Shown here piece after piece: positions 1 to 7,322 of a stretch of DNA of 38,848 nucleotides. The stretch is from a bacterium (GTDB lineage Bacteria; JACRDZ01; JAQUKH01). Made by a program: the position numbers and the translations under genes. The notes beneath the pieces are model-generated. The model ran no database searches. It was not told where the DNA came from and was given only the letters and a program-made list of their open reading frames with translations. The stretch lies in contig JBFMCF010000061.1 in the NCBI GenBank assembly GCA_040754625.1, positions 1 through 38,848 on the forward strand. Direction: 5' to 3'. How positions within the stretch are numbered: the stretch's first letter is position 1; each line of letters opens with the position of its first letter.

Positions 1-125
1 GTCTGCTGGGCGAAAGCCTCTTGAAGAAAGTTATCGGAAAGCCGTGTGAGGGAAAACTTCAAGCACGGTTTGATGAGGGGATGCTGGAAACGGAACGAAA
101 GTTTTGCGCCAGTGTTCTACTCTAC
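1..125 (+). mobile_element. 3' end of a group II intron (domains V and VI)
   Basis: Positions 39-72 form a 34-nt domain V: the AGC catalytic triad at 40-42 lies in a stem (AGCCGTG at 40-46 with CACGGTT at 64-70), and TGAGG pairs with CTTCA around a GAAAA loop. Domain VI follows (about 73-125), with a GCTGG/CCAGT stem, and the intron should end at the CTCTAC around 120-125. The reverse-transcriptase reading frame and the 5' part lie outside the window. The intron sits just upstream of the DUF3800-like gene. The 34-nt length and triad are diagnostic; the exact 3' splice point is inferred. Confidence 0.8.
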
Positions 126-179
126 AATAATTTGTTATAGGCAATCAGCTATTACAGCGAATAAGCTTTATCTTTCAAT

Positions 180-658
180 ATGAAACAGAATACATTTAAA
201 CACTGCTATATTGATGAAAGTATTCACGATTCCATTGGTATTGTAGTTACTGCCTTTGTTTTTTCTGACGATAATTTTGAATATTCTATAACAGAGGCAT
301 TACAAAAAGCCGGTTTGAATACGTCCCAAGATGAGTTTAAAAGCAGTGTACGTATGGATGTAAATGAACCAATGCAAAAAGCAAGGGAAAATCTACTTGC
401 GCTTGCTGGCTGCAAATCAAAAATAGCTGTTTTTTAGGGCCATTTTCTCGCCCACATTTGGGCAGACAAACTCTTCAAGCTCTTCAATCTGTCTTAGTTC
501 GAAATGCAATTCCAGCAGATTCATTGTCTGCTCATTTTGATAAAGAAATATTCCCCTCATTGAGTGAAGCGGCTCGATTACATGCTTTATTTCATTCTTT
601 GAAAGGTTGCAAAATTTATGGGCGTGAAGATTCTAGTAGCCCTTCAATTTATGCTTGA
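180..658 (+). pseudogene. DUF3800-like protein, frameshifted and truncated
   Basis: The N-terminus (CYIDES, then a hydrophobic strand IGIVVTAFVFS) resembles the start of DUF3800 proteins, a family with a predicted RNase H-like fold that is often found in mobile or defence contexts. The frame stops at 437 just after a run of six Ts (429-434). Adding one T there gives an uninterrupted reading through AVFLGPFSRPHLGRQ into the frame that runs to 658. It could be a true frameshift or a homopolymer sequencing error. The protein then breaks off near GREDSSSPSIYA at the hairpin (631-671), so the C-terminal part of the family is missing. No ribosome binding site is seen before 180. The family assignment rests on the short N-terminal motif only. 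Confidence 0.5.
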
Positions 659-1298
659 AGGGCTACTAGAAAATAAGGTTGAATATCTAATTGAAGCGAA
701 GGCAATAGGCATTGAATTAAAAGACAGTCATTTGCGACAGGCAATAGAATATTGCGCAAACAACGGCGCACAATGGGTAATTCTAACTAATGCCTTAATA
801 TGGCAGGTTTATAAAATCAAATTTGAGAAACCAATCAATTTTAATTTGGTTTGCTCTTTCAATTTTTCAGAGATAGACCCCAAAAATGAAGAACATCAGG
901 AACAATTATTTATAATATGCAAAGAAGGCCTGGTAAAAGATGCAAGAGAAGAATTCCATGAAAAAATTTCAACTGTTAACAGATTTATTCTTGGCGCACT
1001 AATTCTAAGTGATGAAATTATAAATGTTATCAGACGTGAACTTAAGAAATTATCCGATGGGGTTTTAGCAACACCTGAAGAAATAGCAAAAGTTCTTACC
1101 GACGAAGTATTGAAACGAGATATTTTTGAGGGGGAAGAAGCTTCAAAAGCGCAAAATCGTGTACGCCGCTTTTACGATAAAGCAACTAAACGGCAGAGAG
1201 AAATTTTAACAGATAAACAATCTATTGAAATTCAACAAAATGTTTCCTTGCCAGACAAATCTCTTATTGTCGCCCAACCTACGGAAGATAAAGATTGA
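618..1298 (+). pseudogene. HsdR_N-type (type I restriction R N-terminal domain) protein, N-terminus missing
   Basis: Residues from about 19 onward match stand-alone proteins carrying the type I restriction enzyme R N-terminal nuclease domain. VEYLIEAKAIG holds the E-x-K half of the PD-(D/E)XK site, followed by LRQAIEYCANNGAQWVILTN and WQVYKIKFE. The middle (EEFHEKISTVNRFILGALIL, VIRRELKKLS) and the coiled C-terminus (AQNRVRRFYDKATKRQRE) also fit. Full-length relatives have an extra N-terminal stretch with the other catalytic acid; here the first 18 residues are encoded by the junction hairpin, so the nuclease site is incomplete. The gene is probably a beheaded remnant, though its remaining frame is intact over about 620 bp. 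Confidence 0.7.
631..671. repeat. Perfect 17-bp hairpin at a gene-fusion junction
   Basis: TTCTAGTAGCCCTTCAA (631-647) is followed by a 7-nt loop and its exact reverse complement (655-671). Left of it the reading frame is DUF3800-like; right of it the HsdR_N-like homology begins. No T-run follows on either strand, so it does not look like an intrinsic terminator. Confidence 0.85.
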
Positions 1299-1307
1299 TA
1301 TATTGGT

Positions 1308-1336
1308 TTGCAAAATAATAATATATTTGTTATAAT
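1308..1336 (+). promoter_or_regulatory. Promoter of hicBA
   Basis: TTGCAA (1308-1313), a 17-bp spacer and a perfect TATAAT (1331-1336). A transcript would begin near 1343, at the GGAGGT ribosome binding site (1343-1348) of hicB, so the leader is very short. Confidence 0.65.
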
Positions 1337-1353
1337 CTTTTTGGAGGTAAAAA

Positions 1354-1557
1354 ATGAATCTTAAAATTATTTTAGAACCAAGTGAAGAAGGTGGTTATAC
1401 CGCTATTGTCCCCGCCCTTCCGGGATGCATAAGTGAAGGTGATACGCGAGAGGAAGCATTAAATAATATTCGTGAAGCAATTGGTCTTTATCTTGAGCCT
1501 GTTGAAGATGATTCAAATTTTTCTCCGGTTGCTGAACAACTCGAAATAGCTGTATGA
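1354..1557 (+). CDS. hicB: HicB-family antitoxin
   Basis: This 67-residue protein is a single partial RNase H-like HicB fold. The N-terminal strand LKIILEPSEEGGYTAIVPAL is followed by PGCISEGDTREEALNNIREAI, the classic HicB signature. It binds and neutralises HicA; HicB proteins with a C-terminal DNA-binding extension repress their own promoter, but here only about 15 residues follow the core, so DNA binding would need another surface or a partner. The start is fixed by GGAGGT 6 nt upstream. Its TGA overlaps the ATG of hicA (ATGA), showing translational coupling. The antitoxin comes first, opposite to the toxin-first order of the E. coli hicAB locus but common elsewhere. Confidence 0.88.
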   Translation: MNLKIILEPSEEGGYTAIVPALPGCISEGDTREEALNNIREAIGLYLEPVEDDSNFSPVAEQLEIAV

Positions 1558-1784
1558 GTGAAAAAGTCCCAAGTTTAAATTATCAACAAGTCATCAATGC
1601 TTTAAAACGAGACGGCTGGGTGGTAGTTTGTCAAAAAGGCAGTCATATTCGTTTACAAAAACATTTACTTTCCGAAACACTGAAAATCATTGTGCCTGCA
1701 CACAAGCCAATAAAAAGATCAACATTATCACATGTTTTGAAACAATCTCATTTATCAGTACCAGATTTTATAAAATTAATTTAA
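1554..1784 (+). CDS. hicA: HicA-family mRNA interferase toxin
   Basis: The 76-residue protein has the double-stranded-RNA-binding-like HicA fold. The pattern LNYQQVINALKRDGWVVVCQ, then GSHIRLQ with the catalytic histidine, then IIVPAHKPIKRSTLSHVLKQ, is typical of HicA/YcfA toxins that cleave mRNA. It is a little longer than the usual 60-odd residues. It overlaps hicB by 4 bp and ends 4 bp before the attC-like hairpin, so hicBA reads as a compact unit with its own promoter. All key residues are present, so the toxin is probably active. Confidence 0.85.
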   Translation: MSEKVPSLNYQQVINALKRDGWVVVCQKGSHIRLQKHLLSETLKIIVPAHKPIKRSTLSHVLKQSHLSVPDFIKLI

Positions 1785-1786
1785 GA

Positions 1787-1845
1787 ATCCAACATTGCGC
1801 TACACTGGACGGGCAGTAGCCCGCCAGTGAGCTTCCGCGATTGCC
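1787..1845. repeat. attC-like imperfect palindrome behind hicBA
   Basis: The 59-bp segment reads ATCCAAC ... GATTGCC at its ends. Inside are GCG/CGC (1797-1799 with 1836-1838) and a strong stem, CACTGG-A-CGGGC (1803-1814) pairing with GCCCG-CCAGTG (1819-1829) with one extrahelical A. This layout (AAC box, GCGCT, stem with an unpaired base, TGAGCTT, degenerate GTTG box) is that of an integron cassette attC site. The outer right box is GATTG rather than GTTRRRY, so it would be degenerate. It might instead be a simple hairpin or weak terminator. Confidence 0.45.
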
Positions 1846-1901
1846 TGTCGAAAAACCCCTATTTTCATAAAAAAGTACTTTCTTCTGATTAAATAATAAG
1901 G

Positions 1902-1935
1902 TATAATGTAAAAAAAATATTATAACTGAAAGGAG
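1902..1935 (+). promoter_or_regulatory. -10 box and ribosome binding site of the transposase
   Basis: TATAAT lies at 1902-1907; the -35 region is weak. AGGAG at 1931-1935 sits 10 nt before the ATG at 1946 and fixes the transposase start. Confidence 0.4.
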
Positions 1936-1945
1936 AAAGTATTAA

Positions 1946-2872
1946 ATGGCCCGCTATAAGAACTATTCGTATGAACAGACCATTATGGTTCCAGTCCGCT
2001 ATGACCGCCAGATAATTCCCGGAAGCTTTGAAGAAGCAATAAACAGAATAGTGGATGAGCATTTGGATCTGGAAGTATTTGAAACACGGTACAAAAATGA
2101 TGCAACCGGCAGGAAAGCGTATAATCCGGCAATATTGCTTAAGATAACATTATTGGCGTATTCCAAAGGGATAACGAGTTCAAGGGAAATAGAAGAACTA
2201 TGTAATGAGAATGTGGTTTTTATGGCACTATCCGCGGACAGCCATCCAGACCACTCAACGATAGCGTCATTCATATCATCCATGGGAAATGAAATATCCC
2301 CAATATTTACGGATATTCTTTCAATATGTGATGAAATGGGTCTAATCGGCGGGACAATGTTTGCAATTGATGGATGCAAAATACCTTCAAACGCGTCAAA
2401 AGAATGGAGTGGCACAAAGGCCGATTTTATTAAAAAGAAAGAAAAGATAGAAAATAAAGTAAAGTCCCTGATGAAACAGCATAAAGAAAAAGATAATGAA
2501 GAAAAAAAAGATAAAGATGATGAAGACAGAAATAAACGCATAACTAACCTGAAAAGCAAAATAGAAAAGATCACAAAATGGATAAATGAAAATGATGATA
2601 AAGCCGGGGTTAAAGGTAATATAAGAAAAAGCAACATAACAGACAACGAGAGCGCGAAAATGCCTTCATCCCATGGAGTAATACAGGGTTATAACGGAGT
2701 AGCCGTGGCTGACAAGAAACACCAAGTAATTTTAACCGCCGAAGCTTATGGTAACGGTAACGAACAAAAAGTATTAAAAGATGTTCTGAACAAGACGGAA
2801 GAAAATCTAAAAGATATAGGAAAAAACGAGGATTTCTTAATAGGGGGATTAGAGAGGGGATTAGAGACGTAG
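1946..2872 (+). pseudogene. IS1182-family transposase, C-terminally truncated
   Basis: The protein has the usual IS1182 order: an N-terminal DUF772-type region (ARYKNYSYEQTIMVPV, YNPAILLKITLLAYSKG, HSTIASF), the first catalytic aspartate in FAIDGCKIPSNASKEWSGT, a highly charged coiled insertion at about residues 165-225, and the N-ITDNESAKM and QGYNGVAVADKKHQVI blocks. Full-length relatives have roughly 450-550 residues; this one has 308 and ends in an unrelated GGLERGLET. The region with the second catalytic aspartate and the final glutamate is gone, so it cannot transpose by itself. The break coincides with a 12-bp tandem duplication (2844-2867). CTGTCGAAAAACCCC at 1845-1859 is a possible left end; no matching right end was found. 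Confidence 0.85.
2844..2867 (+). repeat. 12-bp tandem duplication at the transposase break
   Basis: GGGGATTAGAGA occurs twice head to tail (2844-2855 and 2856-2867), exactly where similarity to IS1182 transposases ends. It looks like the scar of a slippage or end-joining event. Confidence 0.8.
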
Positions 2873-2946
2873 ATAAAAGTATAAAAGAATTAAAAAACGA
2901 ATTACGATTTTAACCAGACAAGAGACTGTGTGAAAACTCCTTTTAG

Positions 2947-3084
2947 GATTATATCACCGATGATATAGTTATCAAGGAAAGATTAAGGGGAGTTGGTTCC
3001 TATCGATACTATGGTGTGAACGGTTCCATAGATAACTGGCGCGAGATACTTTTTCCCCTATTAAAAATTAAGAAGCAACGTTAA
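2947..3084 (+). pseudogene. Possible C-terminal scrap of a group II intron reverse transcriptase/maturase
   Basis: An open frame of 45 codons without a start reads DDIVIKERLRGVGSYRYYGV, then NGSIDNWREILFPLLKIKKQR split over the rest, and a stop at 3082-3084. The pattern L-R-G...Y-R-Y-Y-G-V followed by a basic tail resembles the maturase (X) domain of group II intron proteins (KLRGHYxYYGV). It is preceded in frame by a stop (2944-2946) and not followed by a domain V. The match is short, so this is a suggestion only. It would fit with the intron 3' end at the left edge of the window. Confidence 0.35.
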
Positions 3085-3095
3085 AATATTTGTGT

Positions 3096-3124
3096 TATAA
3101 TTTTATTAGAATTTCCGAAGGAGG
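3096..3124 (+). promoter_or_regulatory. -10 box and ribosome binding site of the antitoxin gene
   Basis: TATAAT at 3096-3101 has no clear -35. AAGGAGG at 3118-3124 lies 6 nt before the ATG at 3131. Confidence 0.4.
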
Positions 3125-3130
3125 AAAAAT

Positions 3131-3361
3131 ATGCCCTCGTTATTACAAGAAGTAGAAAATAAAGCCAACAACCTATCTGAAAAGGAACGCGCTAAATTAG
3201 CGCATAAATTAATTCTGAGCTTGAACAATGAAACGGATAAGGGTTTTGGAGAAGCATGGGAAGCGGAAATAGAGAGGCGCATTAAAGAAATTAAATCCGG
3301 TAAGGCTAAAGGAAGGCCTGCTCAGGAAGTACTTGCGGAAATACAGGCAAAATATTCATGA
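3131..3361 (+). CDS. Addiction-module antitoxin (PF09720 / TIGR02574 type), orphaned
   Basis: The 76-residue protein follows the pattern of the 'putative addiction module component' family: an N-terminal helix with LSEKERAKLAHKLILSLN, then WEAEIERRIKEIKSGKAKG and a C-terminal EVLAEIQAKYS that normally wraps the partner toxin. Members pair with RelE/ParE-type toxins encoded directly downstream. Here the ATG of the expected toxin overlaps the antitoxin stop (ATGA at 3358-3361) but that frame ends after six codons (MKNIVI) at 3378. The antitoxin therefore seems to have lost its partner. It has a strong ribosome binding site, so it may still be made. Confidence 0.8.
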   Translation: MPSLLQEVENKANNLSEKERAKLAHKLILSLNNETDKGFGEAWEAEIERRIKEIKSGKAKGRPAQEVLAEIQAKYS

Positions 3362-3553
3362 AGAATATTGTTATTTGAAATAAACGGCCCGGGGGCGAAA
3401 ATAGGTTTTGACGAAAATAAGACACAAGCTTTTTTCTATGCGGAAAGAAATAGAAGCATTGGCGTTAAAAATCCTAAATGTAAATTTGTTTTGTTTGAAA
3501 AAATCAGCGGAACGTGGAAATTGACGGCAACATTTCCAGCCTGGACTATGTGA
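3358..3553 (+). pseudogene. Broken toxin start and an unidentified open frame
   Basis: The toxin-position ATG (3358) gives only MKNIVI before a stop. A second frame entered at 3368 (TTG) runs 61 codons to 3553 with FEINGPGAKIGFDEN, KFVLFEKISGTWKLTATFPA. This does not look like a RelE/ParE toxin; the alternating hydrophobic pattern suggests beta strands of some other protein. There is no ribosome binding site or ATG. I read it as the tail of an unrelated gene joined to the antitoxin by deletion. It ends 49 bp before the DUF4846 gene. Confidence 0.3.
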
Positions 3554-3602
3554 AGAAAAGATAATTCAAAATATAAAAAAATAGAATATAAACTTGCCAA
3601 TT

Positions 3603-4448
3603 ATGAATGTATATATTAAGCTGATATTCGCCATATTTATTTCCGTTATTTACGCTACAGTATATGCAAATTCAAATATCTATCCCTGGCTTGGCCGGTA
3701 TAATGAAAGACATGCAATTGGTAGTCAAATTGCGGTTCCGGCCGGATATCAAAGGATGAACGTGCAAAAGGGTTCTTTTCCATATTGGCTGAGACATATG
3801 CCCCTGAAAGAGGGACAGACTGCGGTTTATCTTTATAACGGGGAAAAAAAGGAGAATCAGGAAGCACACGCGGCTGTGATAGATATAGATACTGGCAATA
3901 CCGATTTACAGCAGTGCGCGGACGCGGTCATCAGGCTTAAAGCGGAATATCTTTATTTAAAAAGGGATTATAAATCTATTCATTTTAATTTCACAAACGG
4001 GGAGAATTTATTATTCGAAACATGGATAGCGGGATACCGTCCTGTTGTGACCGGCAGTAAGATAAAATGGCAAAAACAGGAAGAGCCCGATTCCACATAT
4101 TCAAATTTTAAAAAATATTTAAAAGCAGTATTTACATACGCCGGAACGTTTTCGTTAAACCAGGAACTTCAAGCAGTCGGTATTAATGAAATGGAAATCG
4201 GCGATGTTTTCATCCAGGCGGGATTTCCGGGCCACGCGGTTATTGTAGTTGATATGGCTGTCCATCAAAAAACCGGGGATAAGATATTTTTATTGGCACA
4301 GAGTTATATGCCTGCGCAGGATATTCATGTCCTGAAAAATCCTTCAAATGAATCATTAAGTCCCTGGTATGAATTGATGTTTGAGAAAGAGCTTAAAACA
4401 CCCGAATGGACATTTCAGAAAGAACACTTGAAAAGATTTCGGAATTGA
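3603..4448 (+). CDS. DUF4846 secreted protein
   Basis: The ATG at 3603 begins a signal peptide (MNVYIKLIFAIFISVIYATVYA); a TTG nine bases earlier is less likely. The mature part carries the DUF4846 landmarks in order: YPWLGRY and RMNVQKGSFPYWLRHMPL, AVIDIDTG with DLQQCADAVIRLKAEYL, HFNFTNGE, then GDVFIQAGFPGHAVIVVDMA and LLAQSYMPAQDIHVLKNP. The PGHAVIVVDMA-AQSYMPAQD part is reminiscent of the His/Asp half of papain-like amidases, but no catalytic cysteine is evident, so I make no enzyme claim. At 281 residues it has the normal family length. It converges on the radical SAM gene with 9 bp between the stops. Biological role unknown; exported. Confidence 0.8.
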   Translation: MNVYIKLIFAIFISVIYATVYANSNIYPWLGRYNERHAIGSQIAVPAGYQRMNVQKGSFPYWLRHMPLKEGQTAVYLYNGEKKENQEAHAAVIDIDTGNTDLQQCADAVIRLKAEYLYLKRDYKSIHFNFTNGENLLFETWIAGYRPVVTGSKIKWQKQEEPDSTYSNFKKYLKAVFTYAGTFSLNQELQAVGINEMEIGDVFIQAGFPGHAVIVVDMAVHQKTGDKIFLLAQSYMPAQDIHVLKNPSNESLSPWYELMFEKELKTPEWTFQKEHLKRFRN

Positions 4449-4457
4449 TTTATCCGC

Positions 4458-5897
4458 TTACATTTTTTCCTGCTTTGAAAAAATATTTTTCATAGAGATT
4501 TTAATAAAAATAAGGCATTCAAGAATTAATTTCCTCCATGAATACCCATGAATAATTTTTTTTATAAATTTCAAAACTGTTTTTGGCCTTAAATAAAATT
4601 CACGGTAAATTCTTTGTTTGTAATCCAGCAAGACTTCTTTGCTGAGCCCTTTGGGTATAAAAACAAGGTCAAAGGTTGTAAATTTATCCCAGTCCTTTTC
4701 CAGTGTTCCAAACTCCTCAATTTTTTCATAGCTGTCCGAATTCGGGAAAGGCGTAAAATAAAGGGGGAGGATGTATGTCAGGTTAAGTTCTTTTATAAAA
4801 TTTATTGTTTCTTCCATCGTTTCTTTCGTTTCGGCGGGGGGGGCTATCACGATAAATCCGATTGTTTCCAGTCCCGCTTTGGACGCTGAATCAACAGCCC
4901 CTTTAATTGTCTGTATCTTTGTCCCTTTTTTTATAAAATCAAGAATTTTTTGAGAACCGCTTTCAATGCCGAATGCGATTGACCAGCATCCGGATTTTTT
5001 CATTAACGATAAAAGCTCAAAATCAACGAGATCTGCCCTGGTCTGGCATGACCAGGTTAAATCGATTTTTTCCGACAAGATTGTATTGCAGAATTCAATT
5101 ATTTTATGCCTGTAAAGCGTGAAGGTATCGTCATGGAAATTGATGTCTTTTATTTTATAATTAGCCTGCAGGTATTTTATAAGGCTGATTATATATTTAA
5201 CGGAGTAACTCCTGTAACTGTTTTTTAATCCTTTGGAGTCACAGAAAATGCATTTATACGGGCACCCCCGTGAAGTAAGAAGAATTGAAGAAGGCATTCT
5301 CCTGAATTTTTGTATTGACGGCCGGTATTTATTTGGGAAATTTTGTAGAAGGTGAAAAGAAGGAAACGGCAGTTCGTCTAAATCTTCAATAAAACAGCGG
5401 GCGTCTGTTATTTTGATTTTGTTGCCGGTGCGGTAAATTATTCCTTTAACATTTTCCAGGGGGGTGTTTTTGCTTAAGGTGTCCAAAAGTTCAACGATTG
5501 TGATGTCCCCCTCCCCGATTACACCTATATCAAAATGGGGATAATCGTTCATGGTTTTTTCAGGCAGTGATGTTAGATGGATACCACCGATAATAATCTG
5601 GATACCCTTATCAGAAGATTTAAGTTTTTTTGCAATTACTGCGGCGGTTTCGATGGATAATGTCATAGCTGTGATACCGACAAATTTCGGATTGATCTTT
5701 AATATTTCTTGGACAGTCAGCCCGATACTGAATTTTGATATTTCGGCATCGAGTATCTGGCTTTTAAACCCTGCTTTTTCAGCAGCAGCAGAAAGATATA
5801 AAAGGTTAACCGGAGGGTTATGACTGCCAATGGATGAAAATTCCCGGAGCCTTCTTTTACCTGCAAGCGGCGGATTTATAAAAAGTATATCAATCAT
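4458..5897 (-). CDS. B12-binding-domain radical SAM protein (copy 1)
   Basis: The 479-residue protein has a cobalamin-binding-like N-terminal domain (about 1-150: ILFINPP, VGITAMT, IIIGGIHLTS, IGVIGEGD) and a radical SAM core. The 4Fe-4S cysteines are C212, C216 and C219 in TSRGCPYKCIFC; further SAM-binding landmarks are FHDDTF, and FGIESGSQKILDFIKKGT. The DxHxxG motif of base-off B12 binding is not seen. This large family (BchE/P-methylase-like) contains methyltransferases, cyclases and lipid-modifying enzymes, so the reaction cannot be told. It is the last gene of the purM-PQQ-rSAM-rSAM operon, 7 bp after its paralogue. The C-terminal part (YREFYLRPKTVLKFIKK) is shared with copy 2. Confidence 0.88.
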   Translation of the reverse strand: MIDILFINPPLAGKRRLREFSSIGSHNPPVNLLYLSAAAEKAGFKSQILDAEISKFSIGLTVQEILKINPKFVGITAMTLSIETAAVIAKKLKSSDKGIQIIIGGIHLTSLPEKTMNDYPHFDIGVIGEGDITIVELLDTLSKNTPLENVKGIIYRTGNKIKITDARCFIEDLDELPFPSFHLLQNFPNKYRPSIQKFRRMPSSILLTSRGCPYKCIFCDSKGLKNSYRSYSVKYIISLIKYLQANYKIKDINFHDDTFTLYRHKIIEFCNTILSEKIDLTWSCQTRADLVDFELLSLMKKSGCWSIAFGIESGSQKILDFIKKGTKIQTIKGAVDSASKAGLETIGFIVIAPPAETKETMEETINFIKELNLTYILPLYFTPFPNSDSYEKIEEFGTLEKDWDKFTTFDLVFIPKGLSKEVLLDYKQRIYREFYLRPKTVLKFIKKIIHGYSWRKLILECLIFIKISMKNIFSKQEKM

Positions 5898-5904
5898 GAT
5901 GGGT

Positions 5905-7305
5905 TTAAATAAAATCTTTGTTGGTTTTATTGCTAAAAAGATATTTTAATAAAGTAAAAAAGCCTTTTAAAAGCTCCCCGGGATGACTTAACAGATTTTT
6001 TGCCTGCTTTATTATATAGCTGGGCCTTAGATAAAATTCCCTGTAAAATTTTTTTTCATTCAGGGTCGACTTTTGTTCATCCATCGGGTCCTTGAATCTA
6101 TTTTCAAAAGGGAAAAGATTGAATTGGATTTTGTCTTTATATTTTTCATAAATGTCTGTTCCCGGCCATAGTTTTAACTTTTTGACAAGAATATAATCCA
6201 GTCCGGTTTCTTTTGCAAGAGTGATACTTTCGTTTAAATCTTCCTCTGTTTCTCCCGGGATTCCCGTGATAAAGAAACTGCTTATTTCAAGACCGCTTTT
6301 TTTTATTTGGATTAATTTATCTTTTAAAATATTTTTGTCGATTTTTTTGTTTAAAATATTTAATATTTTCTGGGAGCCGCTTTCAATACCAAGATAAACC
6401 CGTTTACATCCTGATTTTTTCATAGTTTCAGCGAGTTCCGTATCCAGTGTATCTATTCTGCTGAGGCATGTCCAGTTTATATTATTTTTTTCAAGCAGTC
6501 TGCAGATTTGCAAGGTATTCTTTTTTTTAAATGTGAACATGTCGTCCAAAAATCTGATATTTTTTACGCTGAAATATTTAAGATTATGTTCTAGTTCCTC
6601 TTTAATATTTTCCAGTGAGCGGAAATATACTTTTTGCCCATAGGTATGGATGCAGAAACTGCAATTGTATGCGCACCCGCGGCTGGCAGTCATAGTTGTG
6701 AACGGCCGGCCAAGGTATGGTTCCCTGTAAATCTCTAAATTTTTTCCGATAATAGATAAATCGGGAAAAGGGATTTGGTCGAGGCTGACAATTCTTTCTG
6801 ATGCCGGATTGACTGAAATTTTCCCGTCCTTTTTAAACGCTATCCCTGTTATATTGTTAAGCGGTTCATTATTTTTGATTTTGTCGTAGAGAGAGGAAAA
6901 GGTCAATTCCGGTTCACCCCGGATTATGATATCAATAGAAGAATTATTTAATATTTTTTCAGGGAAAACAGTAGGAAAAAAACCCGCGGCAATAATTACA
7001 ATTTTTGGGAATGAAATTTTAATTTCATTAATTGTTGTTAAATCCTCGTTAAGTGAAAAATGTCCCACGTAAGTAATTAAAATATCAGGCTTAGACAATG
7101 AGATTTCACTTAAAATATCAGGAGCCTTTTTCCTGTCCGCGATAGAATCAATGAAAAAAACAGGGTCATTTTTCCATTTTTTTACAATAGTCGCAAGTTG
7201 AAGCAATTCATGCGGAGGGAAATAAAAATTGGGTGAATAATAAGAAGATATATACCGTCTTATTATTTTATCAGGATAAGGAAGATTGATAAACAAAGAT
7301 TTCAT
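5905..7305 (-). CDS. B12-binding-domain radical SAM protein (copy 2)
   Basis: The 466-residue paralogue of the next gene has the same two-domain plan. N-terminal part: SLFINLPYP, DILITYVGHF, IIAAGFFPTVFPE, IIIRGEPE. Radical SAM core: C211, C215 and C218 in TASRGCAYNCSFC, then FLDDMFTF and LGIESGSQKILNILNKK. The tail FYREFYLRPSYIIKQAKNLL matches copy 1 and is typical of this subgroup, in which a membrane-proximal amphipathic tail is common. It lies 17 bp after the PQQ protein. The two enzymes are clearly diverged duplicates, so they may catalyse successive steps on one substrate; that is inference. Confidence 0.88.
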   Translation of the reverse strand: MKSLFINLPYPDKIIRRYISSYYSPNFYFPPHELLQLATIVKKWKNDPVFFIDSIADRKKAPDILSEISLSKPDILITYVGHFSLNEDLTTINEIKISFPKIVIIAAGFFPTVFPEKILNNSSIDIIIRGEPELTFSSLYDKIKNNEPLNNITGIAFKKDGKISVNPASERIVSLDQIPFPDLSIIGKNLEIYREPYLGRPFTTMTASRGCAYNCSFCIHTYGQKVYFRSLENIKEELEHNLKYFSVKNIRFLDDMFTFKKKNTLQICRLLEKNNINWTCLSRIDTLDTELAETMKKSGCKRVYLGIESGSQKILNILNKKIDKNILKDKLIQIKKSGLEISSFFITGIPGETEEDLNESITLAKETGLDYILVKKLKLWPGTDIYEKYKDKIQFNLFPFENRFKDPMDEQKSTLNEKKFYREFYLRPSYIIKQAKNLLSHPGELLKGFFTLLKYLFSNKTNKDFI

Positions 7306-7322
7306 GATATAAAAAATATTTT

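Noticed and set aside
1803-1829. Terminator after hicA
   Set aside because: Stable stem, but no T-run on either side; the attC-like layout explains the segment better.
1999-2646. 215-codon open frame on the minus strand
   Set aside because: Lies wholly opposite the transposase; its serine/leucine-rich product reflects the lysine-rich coiled insertion read backwards.
1845-2940. CTGTCGAAAAACCCC (1845) and CTGTGTGAAAACTCC (2926) as the two ends of the insertion sequence
   Set aside because: They are similar in direct, not inverted, orientation, so they do not form terminal inverted repeats; the right end is undefined.
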